64,000 nt of DNA, from the NCBI GenBank assembly GCA_022419385.1, contig JAJUBI010000003.1, positions 2,790,001 through 2,854,000 on the forward strand, written 5' to 3'. This DNA is from Paraconiothyrium sp. Pb-2020 (Eukaryota > Ascomycota > Dothideomycetes > Pleosporales > Didymosphaeriaceae). The notes beneath the pieces are model-generated. The model was not told the DNA's origin and made no database searches. It saw only the letters and a list, made by a program, of their open reading frames with translations. The position numbers were made by a program, and so were the translations under genes. The first letter of the stretch is position 1, and each line of letters begins with the position of its first letter. Of the stretch, positions 34,684 to 46,358 are shown piece after piece.

Positions 34684-35552
34684 TCAGCGAGGCGACTTCT
34701 GAGCGAGGTCATCCATATGATTCACCATCGCCACGAAAAGGTCGAAGAACAGCTTTCCGCCATTCTCCATCTCATTCTGCATCGTGCCGCTGCGCTTGAA
34801 GGTGTGTCGCGCACGGATGATCAGTGCGAGGTAGTGTGCCCGCAGCTTCGAGTCGCTGTCCGGAGTGTTGGCATAGGCGAAGCGTGCCGATGTGAGGATA
34901 GTCGAGCACTGGATGCCTGACTGAAGCCCTTGTTTTCGTAGCGCAAGCTTCTTCAACTCTTGCAGTCCGTATTTCTCGGCCTGGCAGTAAATGACCGTGT
35001 CCTTCAAGATCGGTCCGACGACTGTGTGAATGATAGCTTCATTGGCGCGGTTAGTTCCGCTGTCTTCCAGGTTCCAGCTCTTCCGCTTGGTATCATACTC
35101 CAAACGGGGATAGTAGTCGCCCTTGTAGAGGTATTCGAGGATTGAGGAGAAGACTTCGGGATCCTCATCGGGTAAGTCGATGCGCTTGTTGCTGCTAGAG
35201 AAGAATTGATCACGGCAGGCGGACTGGAAGTAAGGTGAGTGACAGAGGACATCTTCGTGAGCGGCGAAGAGGCGTTGCTCGTGTCCGACGGACAGAGTGA
35301 TGATTGCACTGCGGGGTCATCGTCAGTAACCAACTTTGTGATAAAGACCGATGGATAAGACCGCTCGACTTACCTCCCGATCGTTGGCGATGCCTGGTTC
35401 GACTGTGGTGACTGGGTCGTGGCCTGCTGTGCGAGCCTCTCCACTTTACGAGATGAATCTTTAAATGAAGGGTTCTTCTTGTGCGACTTGGATTTGCTTG
35501 CTCGGTGTTTCGAGAAACTGCCTTCTCGATACCTGTTCGATGATGAAAACAT
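34684..35552 (-). CDS. BTB/POZ domain protein
   Basis: BTB/POZ protein; such domains dimerise and often serve as substrate adaptors for Cul3 ubiquitin ligases. Exons complement(34684..35308, 35374..35552), with a 65-nt intron, give 267 residues. A basic Ser/Lys-rich N-terminus (to ~58) precedes the BTB domain (~60-130). Its signature is IITLSVGHEQRLFAAHEDVL, then CHSPYFQSACRDQF, LPDEDPEVFSSILEYLYKGD and YYPRL. The C-terminal helical part contains YCQAEKYGLQELKKLALRK, the usual fungal BTB continuation. There is no Kelch, MATH or zinc finger, so the partner is unknown. Confidence 0.88.
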
Positions 35553-37157
35553 TTTGTTGAGATGGAGATTCGACGATTCCGATGGAAAGGGTGGTGCTAT
35601 CTGATGAAGCTCGACGAGTATTTATAGGTCTAGTGTGTAGGCAGCAGGTATAGAGTCGTCTCGGAATATGCAAGCCGATTGGGAAGTCCTCAGGCAGAAA
35701 CTTCAAAGAGAATGCAAGAGGCAATTACAGGCAAATAAGGGCGTCGACAGCTGTAGCTATATAGGCGGCCTGAGGAGAGGCCGCTATCTGCTCAGCGACC
35801 TAGGTCCGAGTGAATGTCGACGCGAGATTGGACGCGTTGATTAGCAAAACGCGCCAACGCGGTATCACATGAGGACTAATCCCAAACCGGCAACCTAAGA
35901 GTCAAGTGTTAGCAGCCCCGGTCCTGGTCGAGGAGCCCAAAGCGCAAGGGGTTGTGACACGCTCGGGTAAACTAAATGGAAGCTGTGGCGCTTTTGGGGC
36001 GGAAACCGCCTGGGCCAGGGAATTGCGTTGGGGTTGCTCTTGCTCGGCATCGAGAGTGAACTCAAGCGTCTGTATAGCAGGAGGTGCTTGTGGGACATAC
36101 AATGCTCGGTTGCGCTGATTTCGGGTCAGCAATGTTCAGGAAAGAAGGGACCTTCGACACTGACTCCCGATGGTCCCTTACTCCCTTGCGCTGGGTCCAT
36201 CTGTCGCTCCGTCGTCTGAAGCTATGGCCAATCCACCACAAAGAATTCTAGCATAGTTCCGGCGCAACGGCCATCAAATGCTCAACACAGCCACAAATTT
36301 TCGTTACTGCCTATCGAGCCGCGGTCACCGGTTCACATGCTGGGTGCTGTCCGTCACTACTTACGCCGTTTTCCGCGCCCCTGAGGGGAGGCAAATTCAC
36401 TATGAGGCGCTCCGGGAGGCCAAAACGCCCCTACCCGTTTCCCCGCTGGGACGGCTTGTCAGCACAAGGGGCATTGTGAAGTGTGCCAAGAATTTATGCA
36501 TTGCCGATCAAGGCTGAGATGCGAGGGGTGGAACTGTTGATGGGTGGCGCGTAAGGCAGCGATGCTCCAGCGTTCACGACATCAGGCTTCTCGGGCTCGC
36601 GCGTTATCACGTGTGCACTTCTAACCAAATTGGGAGAACTCGTTACTTTCCATGATCTCCGAAGTGGCAATCGTAAGACGCGAGTTTGGCAGGGCATCTA
36701 GATACAACATACAGCTTCACTATAATTCATTTTTGAAGCTTCGCAGTTGACACGGTATTCTCTATCCTTTCCTATGATACAGGTGCCGGCCCTTTTTGCC
36801 AGTCTTCGCCAAAGCCCATGGTATCTCAAAATCACTCCTCATACTCCGCTGAGATGCCAACAGAAACAGAAACATTACCGTTACTGTCGTTGCCGCCATT
36901 GCCAATGTCGTAGACAATTAGGCGCTGGGGTCGTTATAGTAGATCCGCTAAATATACAATAGCTGTGCAGTATGTGCAGCATGCGCGTGGACAATCTAGT
37001 CACAGCTGGGTTTTGGTGGCATCAGAGGGCAATCGTGTCGATTCGTTTTGTTGTGTCTTGCGCTGCTCCTCGTCGCGCAGGTACCCTGTTAAGCAGCCGC
37101 AATGTAAGAGCTTTGACGGCGCCAAACATTCCGATCCGGGTACCCTCTGTGGTAAGT
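35553..37157. other. intergenic upstream of the BTB gene
   Basis: About 1.6 kb. Short frames on both strands near 35895-36132 are mutually overlapping and uninformative. It probably holds the BTB promoter and the Clr2 3' end. No repeat is noticed. Confidence 0.45.
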
Positions 37158-39244
37158 CTAGTCGACGACAACCTGTATTTTTGACTTCTTATAAGGAACG
37201 TTCGTGACAATGCGGGTTTGTCGTCGAACTTCTTCTTCGTCGTCGCTACTCTCGATGGTATGTCTCTTGCTGCCAATCGTCATTGAGCTTCCTGATGAGC
37301 TGCTCTCTCCACCTTGAAGCTGTGTGTCTGGTGCCATAAACCCCCGGAGACTGCGCATGGGATGCACTGGCTTGCGGTCGGTCACTGCAGCTCCTGGTCC
37401 CATCATCTTGATACTCTTTCTCCATTGCTTCGGATCGCGCTCTATGTCGTGCTTGCCGACATCAAAGCCATTTATGGTTTGTAAGTCCAAGGCGTCAGCA
37501 CGACTATCCGCCCAGAACCAGGTAGTACCAAGATTGGACACAATCCGCTTATCGTCTTTCGAAGCAAAGTGCCGGGCATCAAGAACACCATCACGGCCGC
37601 TGTCTAGATTTGGATCTGAAACCCAAGACTCCAAAGCATCATGCTCGTACAAACGACTCACAATTCGGGAAAACGGCACCGCAAGCTCTTTTGTAGCTGG
37701 ATGCAGTGGGTACCAAATACTATATCCAGACGCTGATTTTGGTATCTCTGTGTTCTGCTCACCGAGCCATTCTTTGCTTGAGCGTGAGGCTACTGAGGTA
37801 TACGCTGAGCCATAGATCCATATCTCAGAATTGTAATGTCGTCCTTCGTCATAATCGTTGGAAGATGCATTATCGAGGTTGGAAAGTTTCAGCCTGCTCG
37901 TCTTCACGACAAGAATATCTGTCACAACATTGTCCTCATCACCAGCTTTCGGTGTAAGACGAACAGTATCACCCACTGCAATCAGCTCGGATCCAACATA
38001 TATAGCGTGACAGTAGATCTGAGCATCTGGCCACTTGCCGTGAAAGCGGTGCTTGCCCACCAGAGACATTGTAGCCGAGACGGTAAACGCATTCTGGATA
38101 GTCGGATGCCGCTCATGTCGCGGAATGTTACCAACGTAGTCCCCCCACAGACAGAATGGACGCGTATGTTCTATGGGAACATATGTATAATGTTTCGACC
38201 AAGCCTTGTCAGTGTCATTGGGGTTCGGTACTGGCTCCATGCGAACGCCCGTTCGACTCACGTACCAATCGTTCTTGCCATCCTCTGCAGGTTCTGCGGG
38301 CGCTTGACCAACAAGGCCTGCCTCCCAAATAGCCTGCTTGACGAGATTGCGCGTGTTCGGATCATATAAACAATGTTCGCCTGTCTGAGGATCTTGAGCA
38401 ATCTCATAGCCCTCGGGTACGTCTCGGACGTAAAGAAGTATGTCGCCCACACGGGGTATCCACTGCGGGTCCCGGCGTACTTTTTCCAACAGGTCTGGAA
38501 TAGTTTCTTGTTCAGCACGCCAGTCAAGACTGAGAGGTTCTTTGATGGTCTCGTCTAATGTGCCGTGACGCTTGAGTCTGTCAATGAGATTGCGATATAC
38601 GTCCGGTGTACCCTCTTCATCAACATGAGTGGTGTCCATGCCCGCGAGTGTTACGTCCAGGCGGCTCATGGGCTTGTATGGCACTTTGGAGGAATGACCA
38701 TTCGTAGCGCCTGCTTGCAATGTGATGATTGGTTTCTTGAGGCTTGTGCCACTGCCGGACTTCGAGTTCGCGCCGCTGACTTTCCCCGAGCTTACAGTGC
38801 TTGACCCACTCTTGAAAGAGTTGCTCTTGCTAAAGTAACCGCTGGTCAATGACGGCTTACGGGGAGGACACCGCCACGTGGGTCGCAGACAGTACATGGA
38901 CATCCCATGGTATTGCCGTCATGCTCCATCATGTGCTTGAAATGCGGATAGAATCGATTGGGCGAATCGAATTGCTTATGATTAGGATGGCCGAAGAGGT
39001 ATTTGTCTTTGATTCCACTTGGGCGAGGACGTTCGTACAGCGTGTAGCCCACGGGCAATTGTTCAAGAGTGTACTTGACTCCCGGGTTGGCCTCACCCCG
39101 ATCTTGAATCCATTGCAGGCCGATGCGGTCCAGATACAAAGTCGGCGGATCTATGAGGGTCCAAGTCGAGTTGTCGGGGGGCTTATGCGTGTAGTCCCCA
39201 TCGGATCCGGGCTTGAGCGGTACCACGACCAAAGCAGCAGGCAT
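37158..39244 (-). CDS. CLR2: Clr2-like transcriptional silencing protein
   Basis: Homologue of S. pombe Clr2, a structural subunit of the SHREC deacetylase/remodeller complex (Clr1, Clr2, Clr3, Mit1) that silences heterochromatin. Two exons, complement(37158..38810, 38861..39244), joined in phase across a 50-nt intron (GTAAGC, CTCTTTCAAG), give 678 residues. The N-terminal Clr2 domain is clear: YLDRIGLQWIQDRG, LEQLPVGYTLYERPRPSG, DKYLFGHPNHKQFDSPNRFY, then a Cys cluster CPCTVCDPRGG. The central Clr2 domain has PQWIPRVGDILLYVRDVPEG, DWYVSRTGVRMEPVPNPND, HTRPFCLWGDYVGNIPRHER and SELIAVGDTVRL. The C-terminal tail is Ser/Asp/Glu then basic. The acceptor was chosen for phase and length; a nearer TTTAG breaks the frame. 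Confidence 0.9.
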
Positions 39245-40399
39245 GACTGTCGCTTTTCTTTGGCAAGGTGAGGTGGCGCGCAGCTCTAGCTGCTCAACCT
39301 GTTAGCGCGGGCCAACTCAGACCTACATGCGTACTAACTGGCCAGTCAAGTAGAGTCTCTTCGATGTCGGTAGTTGTGAGGTTTGCAGCGTGGAATATTG
39401 GACCGTAGCGAGAGAGTTGCAGTTGTTTGAAGAGATACGTCCGCAAATCACAACAAAAAACCGAGAAAGGTGATGGAGTCGCGGTCTTTAGGAAAGAGGC
39501 ATGGTTGCGACTGTTGTTCACGGAAGCGTTGGTCGGAGGCAGTCGCGTGAAGAAGATTCTGTGTCGCGCAGCGTGTCGTGCGCGCGTTTGAACCGCATAG
39601 CGCGCGTGCGTTGTTTGCTGAGGTCACTGTTCCCTCACCAAATGGCACGTGATGTCTTGAGCCTGTCGTTTCTATCACGACCTGGAGAAGATTGAACGGA
39701 GAGGTTCGAAGGACAGCCTTGGCACAGGGCCAGTGCAGGCGGGTCGAATTACGCGAGTCGTGCATAGCATGCAGCGCCCTGGCACGCCCAGCGATGTCCT
39801 CTGTGTCTCTCGATCCCGTCTCTCGAGCTTGCCCGTCCAGTTCCTCGTGTTCGACGCCCCTGCGCTCAGGAGCTGAACTCTGCCCGGCTTCCCGCCTCCA
39901 AAAAGCATGGCGCAAGCCTAGATCGACACTCAGATTCAGTGCCTCGCAGCAGCGCTATCCCCGATATCGACGGGAACACCTGATTTTGGGATTCGATAGG
40001 TCGGTCGGCTACCATCTGACTAGACACATCGAGGCAAGACGCAGCCCATAGCATTTGCGCCATGCCGTCCACGGGAGGAGCCAGGTCTCCACGTGCGCCG
40101 TCCCCAAAGCACAAGGAGCTAGCCATGGGCTTGCCGCCCATTGTCCTCAGATTCCGACTTCTGTTTCCTTCTGTTATCTCCTCAATCCTGGAGTGAACCC
40201 TCGAGCGAAGGACCCTGGCGAAACCTATCAGTGAGCGGAGATACAGGCTATGGATAGCGGGAAGCGTCAATCATAAAGCAGAACGAGAAAAGCAAAACAC
40301 TCGTGCTGAGCATGCAAAGGAGCTGGAAACGGACCTCGTGGTGCACGCGATAACACTAGCGGAATTGCTTCCATCACAGCTGCTCAGCCTTCCGCCGCA
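39245..40399. other. divergent promoter region
   Basis: About 1.15 kb between the divergent Clr2 gene and the following membrane protein gene. Overlapping frames on both strands near 39448-39915 show no domain. No feature can be named. Confidence 0.45.
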
Positions 40400-41585
40400 A
40401 TGGGTCTCTGGAGCTCCAAGAAGCACTACCTCAACCAGGTCGGTTTCGAGCAACATCAAGAACAGCCCAAGCGCATCTCCACCTCGGCCGGCCACCGCCT
40501 CACCGTCATCCTCGAGAATGGAAGCTCCGACAACCATGCCACGAAGGCACGTGAAGCGCATCGCGATTCGGTACGGAAAAGCGGCCTGAGCCCTATACTG
40601 GCTGATGTTCCCGAGGACAGAAGTGCGAGCGCCCACTCAAGTGGGTATAGCTTCAATGTGTGGAGTGAGAATGAGAAGTTTGCTGCGCTGCGAAATCACA
40701 AGCAGGTTGCGAAAAGAGGAGGCTGGAAGAGGTTACTCATCCTACTCGCAATCATTTTATTATTGATAATCGCCTTGGGCGTCGGTCTTGGTGTAGGACT
40801 GAAGAAGAAGAAATCTGAGAGGTACGCCATGCCGCTCATTGTGCAACGTGATACCATAGTTAACACATCGAAGCTCATCCTCCGACTCCGGTACATCTAC
40901 CTATGGTACATCTTCCTCTGGAACACCCACATCCGACACCGCCGATTCCCCAACCTCGGCCTCAAGTTCAACCGTGCAACCGTCCAACTTCCCTCTCGGC
41001 ACGTACAGCCTCGTAACCTTTCTTGACACCGTCCAAACCAACTGCACGTCCAACCCCATGACCTGGACATGCGCTCCCTACACTACCTACTATACCTCGA
41101 ATTCCAAGTCTCTCGCGACCTTCAATTGGGCAATTTCCGGCTCAAAAGGCGCCTACAAAATCTCATCAACTGACAACCCCTTCAGTATATCCTTCAAGAA
41201 CGCCAACCTGGAACTTCTCGACCAAGGAAAGGAGCAAGAACGGTATCGGTTCCAGATCGATCAAACAAAGACAGTCAGCCCGAGCACGAACCTGACATCC
41301 GATAACGCCGCCGTGGAGTGCGATTTCATTGGGAACCTGCAGGGAGTTCTGTACACGAAAATGGCGAAGGAATATCCGAGCGATCAGGATCCAGACCCAG
41401 ACACGAGTCACACTACTTGGCCGTACGCCGTGCGCGTCGAGCAGACGGCAGCAGGTGGTGAGGGTGTGCCAAGTTGCTACAAGACCACTTCGAGTGGACA
41501 GAAAGGCGATTCCGTCAGCCTTGAAGCAGAGGATGCGACTACGATGTGCTCATGTCTATATAAGAATTGGCACACGCCAATGTAG
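40400..41585 (+). CDS. single-pass membrane protein with secreted C-terminal domain
   Basis: Type II-like membrane protein, family not named by me. Exons 40400..40821 and 40874..41585, with a 52-nt intron (GTACGC, CGAAG), give 377 residues. A ~110-residue cytosolic N-terminus ends in VAKRGGWKRLL, then a single strong span LLILLAIILLLIIALGVGLG (about 111-135) and KKKK. A Ser/Thr-rich linker follows, then an outer domain with Cys residues (VQTNCTSNPMTWTCAPYTTY, VECDFIGNLQG, VPSCYKTTS, MCSCLYKNW) and NxT/S sites. This pattern is common among fungal surface proteins of unknown function. The intron changes the frame into the Ser-rich linker, which supports the junction. Confidence 0.8.
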
Positions 41586-42094
41586 TTGGTGCCCGTCCTG
41601 TGTATAGGTGGGATTTGTAAGAGGAGGCATGAGTAGTGTATACGGCCTTGTTTATGGCGCACTGACATATGTGCATGTTATTTAGCGTGGTGTCTGTTTC
41701 TTTCTTTTGTCTGATATACAGGGCACTGGTCCCATATGATACTACATAGCTGCTAATCTCTATTGTGTAAGCGAGTCGATCTAGTCCGATCTTCAACCAC
41801 AAACTACACGCCTGGTCAACAGTTTTGGTACCCCGTGTTCCTTTGGCATGAATGACGAGGTACTCAGTCCTCGGTAGTATTGTATCGAGACAAGGCCGAC
41901 TTGTGTGTTCGGTAAGACAATGTGCCATAAACTTCGCATCAAGAAGAAGTCATTCCAACTCAAGTCGATTCGCCAAAGCTATTTCTTGAGATGACTACAA
42001 ACGCATCGCCAACCCAAATGCATGCCCGTATGCCTTTACAGTGGTATCATTACAATCGCCAGTTACTTTGCCTACTCCCTACGTCGATCCTCGT
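41586..42094. other. intergenic, convergent 3' ends
   Basis: About 510 bases between the stops of the membrane protein and NUP85 genes. No gene or repeat is seen. Confidence 0.5.
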
Positions 42095-45000
42095 TCAAGG
42101 TTGAAGCTCACCTTCAGCAAACGCTCTCCCCAACTCCTTCGCAATCCCTAGCCTCAATATCCTGATCACGTCTTCGCCCTTAGCACCTCGAGGGAAGCCC
42201 TTGCGCCAATCCCATCCCCTCTTCACATCGTTCACACCTCCACCCTGAACCAACACAGTCGAGCTCTCTGTGCTCACGCCTTCCACTGACCCCAGATCCA
42301 TACTGCCAATTAGTGAATACTGTGATGAGGCGGTTGTCAAATTGGATGTTGACTTTTGAAGCGACGAGTGAGAACCGCCCGCGGCGAGCAGGGTAGTAGA
42401 TAGTGCCTCTTCGCATTGTGCTCGAATCATGCTGGGAGCGGTCGAGAGGTCTTCGACGGCGGCGAGGAGTTCGTAGAGATGACGGAGAGTGAGCGTGCGT
42501 TTTGGCTCTGGGACAGCGTTAGCCACCGTGGCGATCTCTGAGGGGAAATACATACGGTTGACAAAGACAAGGACCTCTCCAAGTAAAGGCAGCAGCACGT
42601 CAACTTGTACGACAGTTTCAACTTCCGGATCATACAGGCCTCCTCGAATACTTGACGCTGCGCTAGAGATGAGAACGGTAAGCGCATTGGCTGCAGACCG
42701 CTTTCGCGCCCAGGGCCGATGAGCCGGTTTCTCGCCGTCCTGGAGCAGCACTCCCTCGTCTCGCAGGTCGTAGAACTTGCGTATTGTGGCGTAACCGCTC
42801 AGTGAGTTTGATAGTAGCTTAGCAGCTTCTGTATCCAGGCTTGCGAGTTCGTTTAGGCTCTTTCTGGGCGAGGTTATGAGCTTCTCGAGGGAGGCATCTA
42901 GCTCTTTTAGAGGTGGATAGGCGATAGATTTGATGAGACAGTGGGCAACAAGCGCTCGGAGAACTTCCTGAATCTTGGGTCCTGCGCGTGCACGAGCGTA
43001 GTATAGGATTGCGTCCCCGTAGTTCTGGGTATTGGCTTGAAGGTAGTCGGCGAATTTCTGTCACGTATCAGCTATGTGCCTGAGGAATACGGTTTGTATT
43101 AGTGTGGTGAGATGATATTGTACCTACCCGAGCGATGCTAAAAGCCTGGTCAGATAGGCCCATGCTGTGGCAGAGTTGCGTGACCTTATCAACCTGCTCC
43201 GCCGAGGTAAGAGGAAGCTCGTCTAGTATCCTTTGAATCCGTTCGTTTCCAATCGCTGTGTCATCCAGTCTACCCAAGACCTCTATCGCCACCTCCCATC
43301 CTGGTCGTAATGTGTTTCCATCCTGGCTCTTCAGTTGGTCTTTGGATGAGAGTCGGTCGGCATAGGCGACAAGGACGTCGTCTTTAGAGAGACCAGTCCG
43401 CATTGGTTGGTTAAAACTCAGAAGCATTAAATCACTCTGATCCAGGTGACTGAATATACCGTCAGAACGCTTTAACCACTCACCCGCACTGGCCACTTCG
43501 GCAACCGCGGACGCTACTACGAGTGAGAGGTGGCGTAGTATATGTAAAGTACCTTCGACGTTGTCGTCAAGAATGCTTGCAACGCCGACCTCAAATGCAC
43601 TGGTAGTCATGAGCGTGAATGATTCGTCACCGCCATCAAGAACGTAGGCTAGAGCAGCTGCTAATCGTCCAGTATAGGCTTTGGTGTCGGAGATTTGTGA
43701 GCGATGTGATTGAAGGAGAGTATGACGGCTGGCTGCCAGGCTTCCTTGAGCAAGAACATCTTCTTCGCCGTCCCACCAGATCGTTAGCAAGAGAGTTGCC
43801 TCAACCCAAGTTTCTGACCATGTAGCAATTTCTTGCTCATCGCCAAGGAAGATGTTGTAAAATTTTAGGAGTCGATCGTATACCGACCAGGGCACCTTGC
43901 ACTCCACCTTTCGACTATGGGTACTGAGGCTGAAGTTCGCGCGAGACTGGGAGAGGCCAAAGTGGGACCCTCCCAGTGATTGAGACATTGAGAATCGGGC
44001 CTGGCTCTCTCCTTCGGCAAGATGTTCGAGATTACGCTTTGCCTGACGTACCAGCTGCCGGAAGATGCTCCAGTCATGGCCCTTTACATCCCAATCGCCG
44101 TTGAGTGCGGGGCACTGACGCAGCAGGTTGACAGCTTCTTGAGCAGCATGCGTAGCATACTCAAGCTTAGAGCCTCTATATCCAGAAGTTCCCTCATCGT
44201 CTTGTGCCGTGTGTGCGACCAAGAAATTGGCTCCGGTAAGTAGCTCCAGAGTCGTTGTAAGCTGACCGCGCAAAGCTGTGACCTGTACTATGTCCCAAAA
44301 GTATACGTGGCCCGAGTATCCACCAGACTGGCTTAAGACAGTGTGTATCTCATCGTGCACGGGCCGTTGAGTATTTAGCCAGTCAAGGAGCAGTTTGGGT
44401 ATGGGCGCGTAGGATTCCGAGTCACGCTGTACGAGCGCTCGCGATGCTGACATTGTGCGTTCTTCCGCGACGAGGCGACCTGGATGATGTATGCCGAATA
44501 GTAGGTCTGCCAATGTTGTTGCATTAGACAAGTCCTTGGTCGATGAGGTTCGCCAAAGGGCGAGCAATGCTTGTGCAGTGTTCCCCAAGAGGTCGTTCTT
44601 CGATGCTTCGCCTCCCGATGCATCGTGTAGTCTCGCCAACAGGCGCTCTGTCTCTAGAATGACGTTGTCCGATTCGGCTGAGGTTTCGCGATCTGCCTTG
44701 GACGTGAGGCCTTTAGCTAGACCGGTCAGGTCGTAATGATGCTGCTTCGAGCCGCTCTGAACGACCCTTTGCCCGTAATCATAGTCGCCCATGCTCGATC
44801 GTGATGCCAGTGACTGAGTCAAACTATCCCTCATCCTTGTACGGCGCTCATTTGTATTGTCCAGCTCGTCGTCTTCTTCCCCTTCTGCGTCGTCTTCATC
44901 CATCTCATCGTCATCTATCACTTGGAAATCTCTTGTGGTTGTCGGACTGAGTGGGAAGCGGCCAAAGCCAGAGCTCGAAGTTCGCCCACGCTGCGATCCT

Positions 45001-45290
45001 GGTCTTCCCTCGGACGATGTTCTGAAGTGACCTGAACCAACGCCTTCAAAGAGCTCATTCTTGGGCGGCGAGCTTCCAAAAAATAGCGACGGATTATAGT
45101 CGGAGCGACCGGGTTCGAAGTTTGGCTTTGTACCGAAGAGATTGCTTGTTGGAGGCGGACCGGCCGGGGTAGAGGAGATGAACGATGGACCTGGCGGTGG
45201 CCCCGCGGGCGTTGTTGACGGTACGTTTGTGCTATAGCCATGTCGCCCGGGCGTCGAGGGCGGCGACGAAGAGTCGGGCACACGGAACAT
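42095..45290 (-). CDS. NUP85: nucleoporin Nup85
   Basis: Scaffold component of the Y-shaped Nup84 (Nup107-160) complex of the nuclear pore. Three exons, complement(42095..42507, 42556..43057, 43128..45290), with introns of 48 and 70 nt, give about 1025 residues. The N-terminus is disordered with a few FG/GLFG-like spots (STPAGPPPTSNLFGTKPNF) and an acidic stretch (DEMDEDDAEGEEDDELD). The rest is an alpha-helical ACE1-type fold, including VHDEIHTVLSQSGGYSGHVY with FWDIVQVTALRGQL, KVECKVPWSVYDRLLKFYNI and TWSETWVEATLLLTIWWDG. The 48-nt intron is a multiple of three and stop-free, so it can be missed; GTATGT, GCTAAC and CCCAG support it. Identity to Nup85 is by recalled family pattern. Confidence 0.85.
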
Positions 45291-46358
45291 GATGCGATTG
45301 TTCGGATGGAGCTACGCTCTCGGGCGAGCAATGAGATTATGAGGCTGTTGGCGCAATTGCACGGACTTGTCGAGGGTTGGCTACGGCGCACGGAAGCCCA
45401 TCACAGTTGCACACGCGCGACCTAGGCAGTGAAGATGGGTAGTGCACAGACGATTGTTCAGCTGCAGCACCGCACTGGTAAACTTCGCGAGAGCTTCACC
45501 AAACAACGCGCACATATCTTGGCGCGACCCTCTTGGCGATCGAGTGTGAGAACGGCGAAACATTGATCCATATACCGCTCCGCGTTTACGTTTTGCGCAT
45601 GTGGGAGACCAAGTCGTTCAGATGGTTCCTACAGCCTCCACATGCCGTCGCTCACGTTGCACGCATGCACCTTCGCTGAACAGTCACTGGAGCGGCCATG
45701 CGGCCTGACTCGCGCACGAGGCAGGCAAGCGGATGTCTGAACACCACCGTGCCGATTCAGGCTCCGGTGTAGATGAGAGTACTACCCCACGACCTACCGA
45801 GCACATGTCAGTGTAGACTGCCGTCGTTCGCTCCAAGCCTCTCGACTACGTGATGGTTGCTTTTGGCGCGCATGCTGCGCTCCCCAGGCTGGGGGCTGGG
45901 GGCTGGTTGCAGGGCTCTTGGACGGAACCATGGCGGCTCAAGAGCAGCACCCTCGGCCGGGCAATATCGCACGCGTTCGGGGTTCCTGCGCGCATGCAGC
46001 ATCGCTGCGCCCCAGTTGCCTTGACGAGAGCGACGACCAGGGATTTGCCACGCATGCTTGTAAGGTACCCGAAAGCCGCTTGCGTCCGCCACGGCAGGCT
46101 AGCGTCCATAGCCTGCTGATGGCTGACGGAGCACTTGACGTACGACGTCCAACGGGCTCCCGCCGCCTACCGAAGCGCTGTCTACTTACTTGCCGTGCCC
46201 GCCCCGTCATGTCGTAGACTGCATTTTCCGCTGCCTCGCTGCTGTGCGACCCATCCCACTCAATGTCCGCCCCAACCCTAATGTTTAGCCTCTTGTCTGT
46301 TTGTTGATAATCCCCGCACCCCGCGCAGTGCCTTGGTCGATCCACTGCGACTTTCGAC
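45291..46358. promoter_or_regulatory. divergent promoter region of NUP85 and the SYLF gene
   Basis: About 1.07 kb. Frames on both strands around 45800-46540 overlap each other and are not credible. A G-rich run (ctgggggctgggggctgg) at about 45889-45906 is the only notable composition. Confidence 0.45.

Noticed and set aside
38820..38860. Short (31-nt) intron in the Clr2 gene ending at TTTAG
   Set aside because: It leaves the wrong reading phase; the 50-nt intron ending CTCTTTCAAG at 38811 keeps phase and matches local intron sizes.
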